Of a stretch of 64,000 nt of DNA, positions 62,834-64,000 are shown piece after piece. The stretch lies in contig JBFWQA010000007.1 in NCBI GenBank assembly GCA_050249695.1, positions 46,464 through 110,463 of the forward strand, read 5' to 3'. Each line of letters opens with the position of its first letter. Position 1 is the stretch's first letter. The notes under the pieces were generated by a model that worked only from the letters and a program-made list of their open reading frames with translations, was not told the DNA's origin and did no database searches. The position numbers were made by a program, and so were the translations under genes. This DNA is from JACKJP01 sp050249695. Lineage in GTDB: Bacteria > Pseudomonadota > Alphaproteobacteria > Rhizobiales > Tepidamorphaceae.

Positions 62834-62967
62834 TACTTAACCCGGCCGCCGATCTGAACGGGTTTCGGTTGATCGTCGCGCTGAATCTGGTTTATCAATT
62901 TCCCAATGGTTGAGCCTTTTACAACAGCGGCCGATGAACGGCCGGCAACACGAGTTGGGAGAAAACG

Positions 62968-63828
62968 ATGACTTCAGATAGTGGCCGCGTCTGGCTTGTT
63001 ACCGGTTGCGATTCCGGCATGGGACACCACATCGCCGAAACCGCGCTAAAAAAGGGCGACAGCGTTGCCGCGACCATATTGGCGAAGAGCGATACCGGAC
63101 CGCTCAGCGAAAAATACGGCAACCGATGCCGTTACTATCACCTCGACGTGCGCGACACGGCCATGGTCAAGGAAGTCGTTGCCCGTGCGGAGCGGGATTT
63201 CGGCCGCATCGACGTCCTGATGAACAATGCCGGGTATGGTCTGCATGGCGCATTGGAAGAGACGGCGGAGGACGAATACCGCCGGCTCTTCGACGTGAAC
63301 GTCTTCGGTCTGGCCGAAGTTACCCGTGCCGTACTGCCCGGCATGCGCGCCCGCCGCTCCGGGCGGATCATCAATACCGCTTCGCTGGCGGGGTTCGCCG
63401 GCAAGATGGGCCTCGCATTCTACTGCGCTTCCAAATTCGCGGTGGCTGGACTTTCCGAAGCGCTAGCAGCCGAGGTCGGTCCGCTCGGCATCAAGGTAAC
63501 CGTTATCGAGCCGGGCAGCTTCCGCACCGAATTTGCCGGGACATCCCTTGCGGGCGCGCGAGACGTTATTGACGACTACGCCGATACCGGCGGCATTTTC
63601 CGCAAGGGTATCGTGGCGAAAAACGGTTTGCAGCCCAACGATCCGGCAAAGCTCGGCGATGTGATCTGGACGTTATCCAATATCGAGAACCCGCCCATGC
63701 ATCTGCCGATTGGTGAGGACAGCCTGCTCGAACTGCTGGGCAAGCTGGAAACGACCCGCCAAACGGCGGAGAAATGGCGGGAATTGTCTTCGTCCACCTA
63801 TTTCGATGACGTCAAGGCTTCCGCCTGA
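62968..63828 (+). CDS. SDR-family oxidoreductase
   Basis: A 286-residue classical SDR with VWLVTGCDSGMGHHIAE, LMNNAGYGLHGALEE and the active-site stretch INTASLAGFAGKMGLAFYCASKFA. The Gly-rich motif (GCDSGMG) fits the branch often annotated as oxidoreductase/retinol-dehydrogenase-like. It is separated from the methyltransferase by 134 bases, so it may be a separate unit. A hairpin follows its stop codon. Confidence 0.9.
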   Translation: MTSDSGRVWLVTGCDSGMGHHIAETALKKGDSVAATILAKSDTGPLSEKYGNRCRYYHLDVRDTAMVKEVVARAERDFGRIDVLMNNAGYGLHGALEETAEDEYRRLFDVNVFGLAEVTRAVLPGMRARRSGRIINTASLAGFAGKMGLAFYCASKFAVAGLSEALAAEVGPLGIKVTVIEPGSFRTEFAGTSLAGARDVIDDYADTGGIFRKGIVAKNGLQPNDPAKLGDVIWTLSNIENPPMHLPIGEDSLLELLGKLETTRQTAEKWRELSSSTYFDDVKASA

Positions 63829-63841
63829 TCGACCGCCGGAA

Positions 63842-63863
63842 GGGCGCGGCCCTAACCGCGCCC
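63842..63863. terminator. Bidirectional terminator-like hairpin
   Basis: GGGCGCGG (63842-63849) and CCGCGCCC (63856-63863) form an exact 8-bp GC stem with a 6-base loop, between the convergent SDR and transporter ATPase genes. There is no clear T run on either strand. Confidence 0.5.
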
Positions 63864-63874
63864 TCACTCCACAC

Positions 63875-64000
63875 TCACACATGCAGGTATTTGTCCTGCA
63901 CGGCGGTGTTGGTTCTGAGTTCTTCTGCGGTTCCCTGGAAGACGACCTCGCCTTTTTCGAGGACATAGCATCGGTCCGAGAGGGCGAGGACGAAGTCGAG
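63875..64000 (-). CDS. LivF/UrtE-type ABC transporter ATPase, C-terminal end (cut by window end)
   Basis: Only the last 41 codons are in the window. They read LDFVLALSDRCYVLEKGEVV, then FQGTAEELRTNTAVQDKYLHV and a stop. The post-H-loop D-loop region and the closing KYLHV are typical of branched-chain amino acid (LivF) and urea (UrtE) importer ATPases. The ending favours UrtE slightly, but the family cannot be separated on this fragment. Confidence 0.7.
   Translation of the reverse strand, partial: LDFVLALSDRCYVLEKGEVVFQGTAEELRTNTAVQDKYLHV

Noticed and set aside
63673..63966. Minus-strand open frame overlapping the last SDR and the transporter ATPase end
   Set aside because: It is out of frame with the recognisable LivF/UrtE C-terminus and matches no family.
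1..64000. CRISPR arrays, insertion sequences, tRNA or rRNA genes
   Set aside because: No regularly spaced repeats, transposase motifs or cloverleaf/ribosomal sequences were seen anywhere in the window.

Overview
The window is a GC-rich, gene-dense stretch of an alphaproteobacterial chromosome. It most likely comes from a Rhizobiales/Hyphomicrobiales-type organism. The basis is the family mix: HmuP-HmuSTUV haem uptake with a RirA-type TGA-N9-TCA box, a NasS/NasT pair in front of nrt-nir-nas genes, FCD-type GntR regulators and a YjgN/M48 pair. I saw no rRNA, tRNA, CRISPR array or insertion sequence. Both ends cut genes: a molybdopterin oxidoreductase at the left and a LivF/UrtE-type ATPase at the right.

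Layout. 0-4.6 kb: end of a molybdopterin oxidoreductase, then a polar amino-acid-type ABC importer (ectoine-importer-like binding protein) with a divergent GntR regulator and two TGTATACA-like sites. 4.6-6.7 kb: M48 metallopeptidase and YjgN/DUF898 membrane protein. 6.8-14.8 kb: GntR regulator, family-5 binding protein, DppB/DppC-type permeases, a fused double ATPase and a terminal allophanate hydrolase, with a tandem 12-bp operator in front. 15.0-21.6 kb: three-gene amidoligase cluster (transglutaminase-DUF2126, circularly permuted ATP-grasp/alpha-E fusion, second transglutaminase) without its frequent partner, the Anbu peptidase. 21.6-36.2 kb: nitrate assimilation, nrtA-nrtB-nrtCD-nirB-nirD-nasA-cysG on the minus strand, behind a good sigma-54 promoter and a leader with an ANTAR-type hexaloop hairpin and an intrinsic terminator. 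The matching nasTS regulator pair lies just upstream, with an HxlR regulator and an FMN reductase in between. 36.3-42.4 kb: MaoC-like protein facing a four-gene CoA-ligase/SDR/CoA-ligase/quinone-reductase operon. 42.5-52.5 kb: CBS-domain protein, then a haem/iron block (TonB-dependent receptor, hmuP, hmuSTUV, tonB-exbD-exbD-exbB and a small exported protein). 53-57.8 kb: acyl-CoA dehydrogenase divergent from a set with an APH-like kinase and a DUF2889 protein. 57.9-62.8 kb: a tightly overlapping operon of thermostable-haemolysin-family protein, atypical AMP ligase, haem-oxygenase-like diiron-type protein, SDR, TPR-like exported protein and methyltransferase. A further SDR and the partial transporter ATPase close the window.

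How the parts work together. The nitrate block is self-contained: import (NrtABCD), reduction to nitrite and ammonium (NasA, NirBD), the sirohaem needed by NirB (CysG), and nitrate/nitrite-responsive antitermination (NasS/NasT). The haem block likewise combines outer-membrane receptor, energy transducer, periplasmic binding protein, inner-membrane importer and cytosolic haem handling. The best candidate for an undescribed system is the 57.9-62.8 kb operon. It reads as a small biosynthetic or lipid-modifying pathway built around a predicted diiron oxidase/oxygenase and an adenylating enzyme that lacks the usual C-terminal lysine. The 15-21.6 kb amidoligase cluster is the second candidate.
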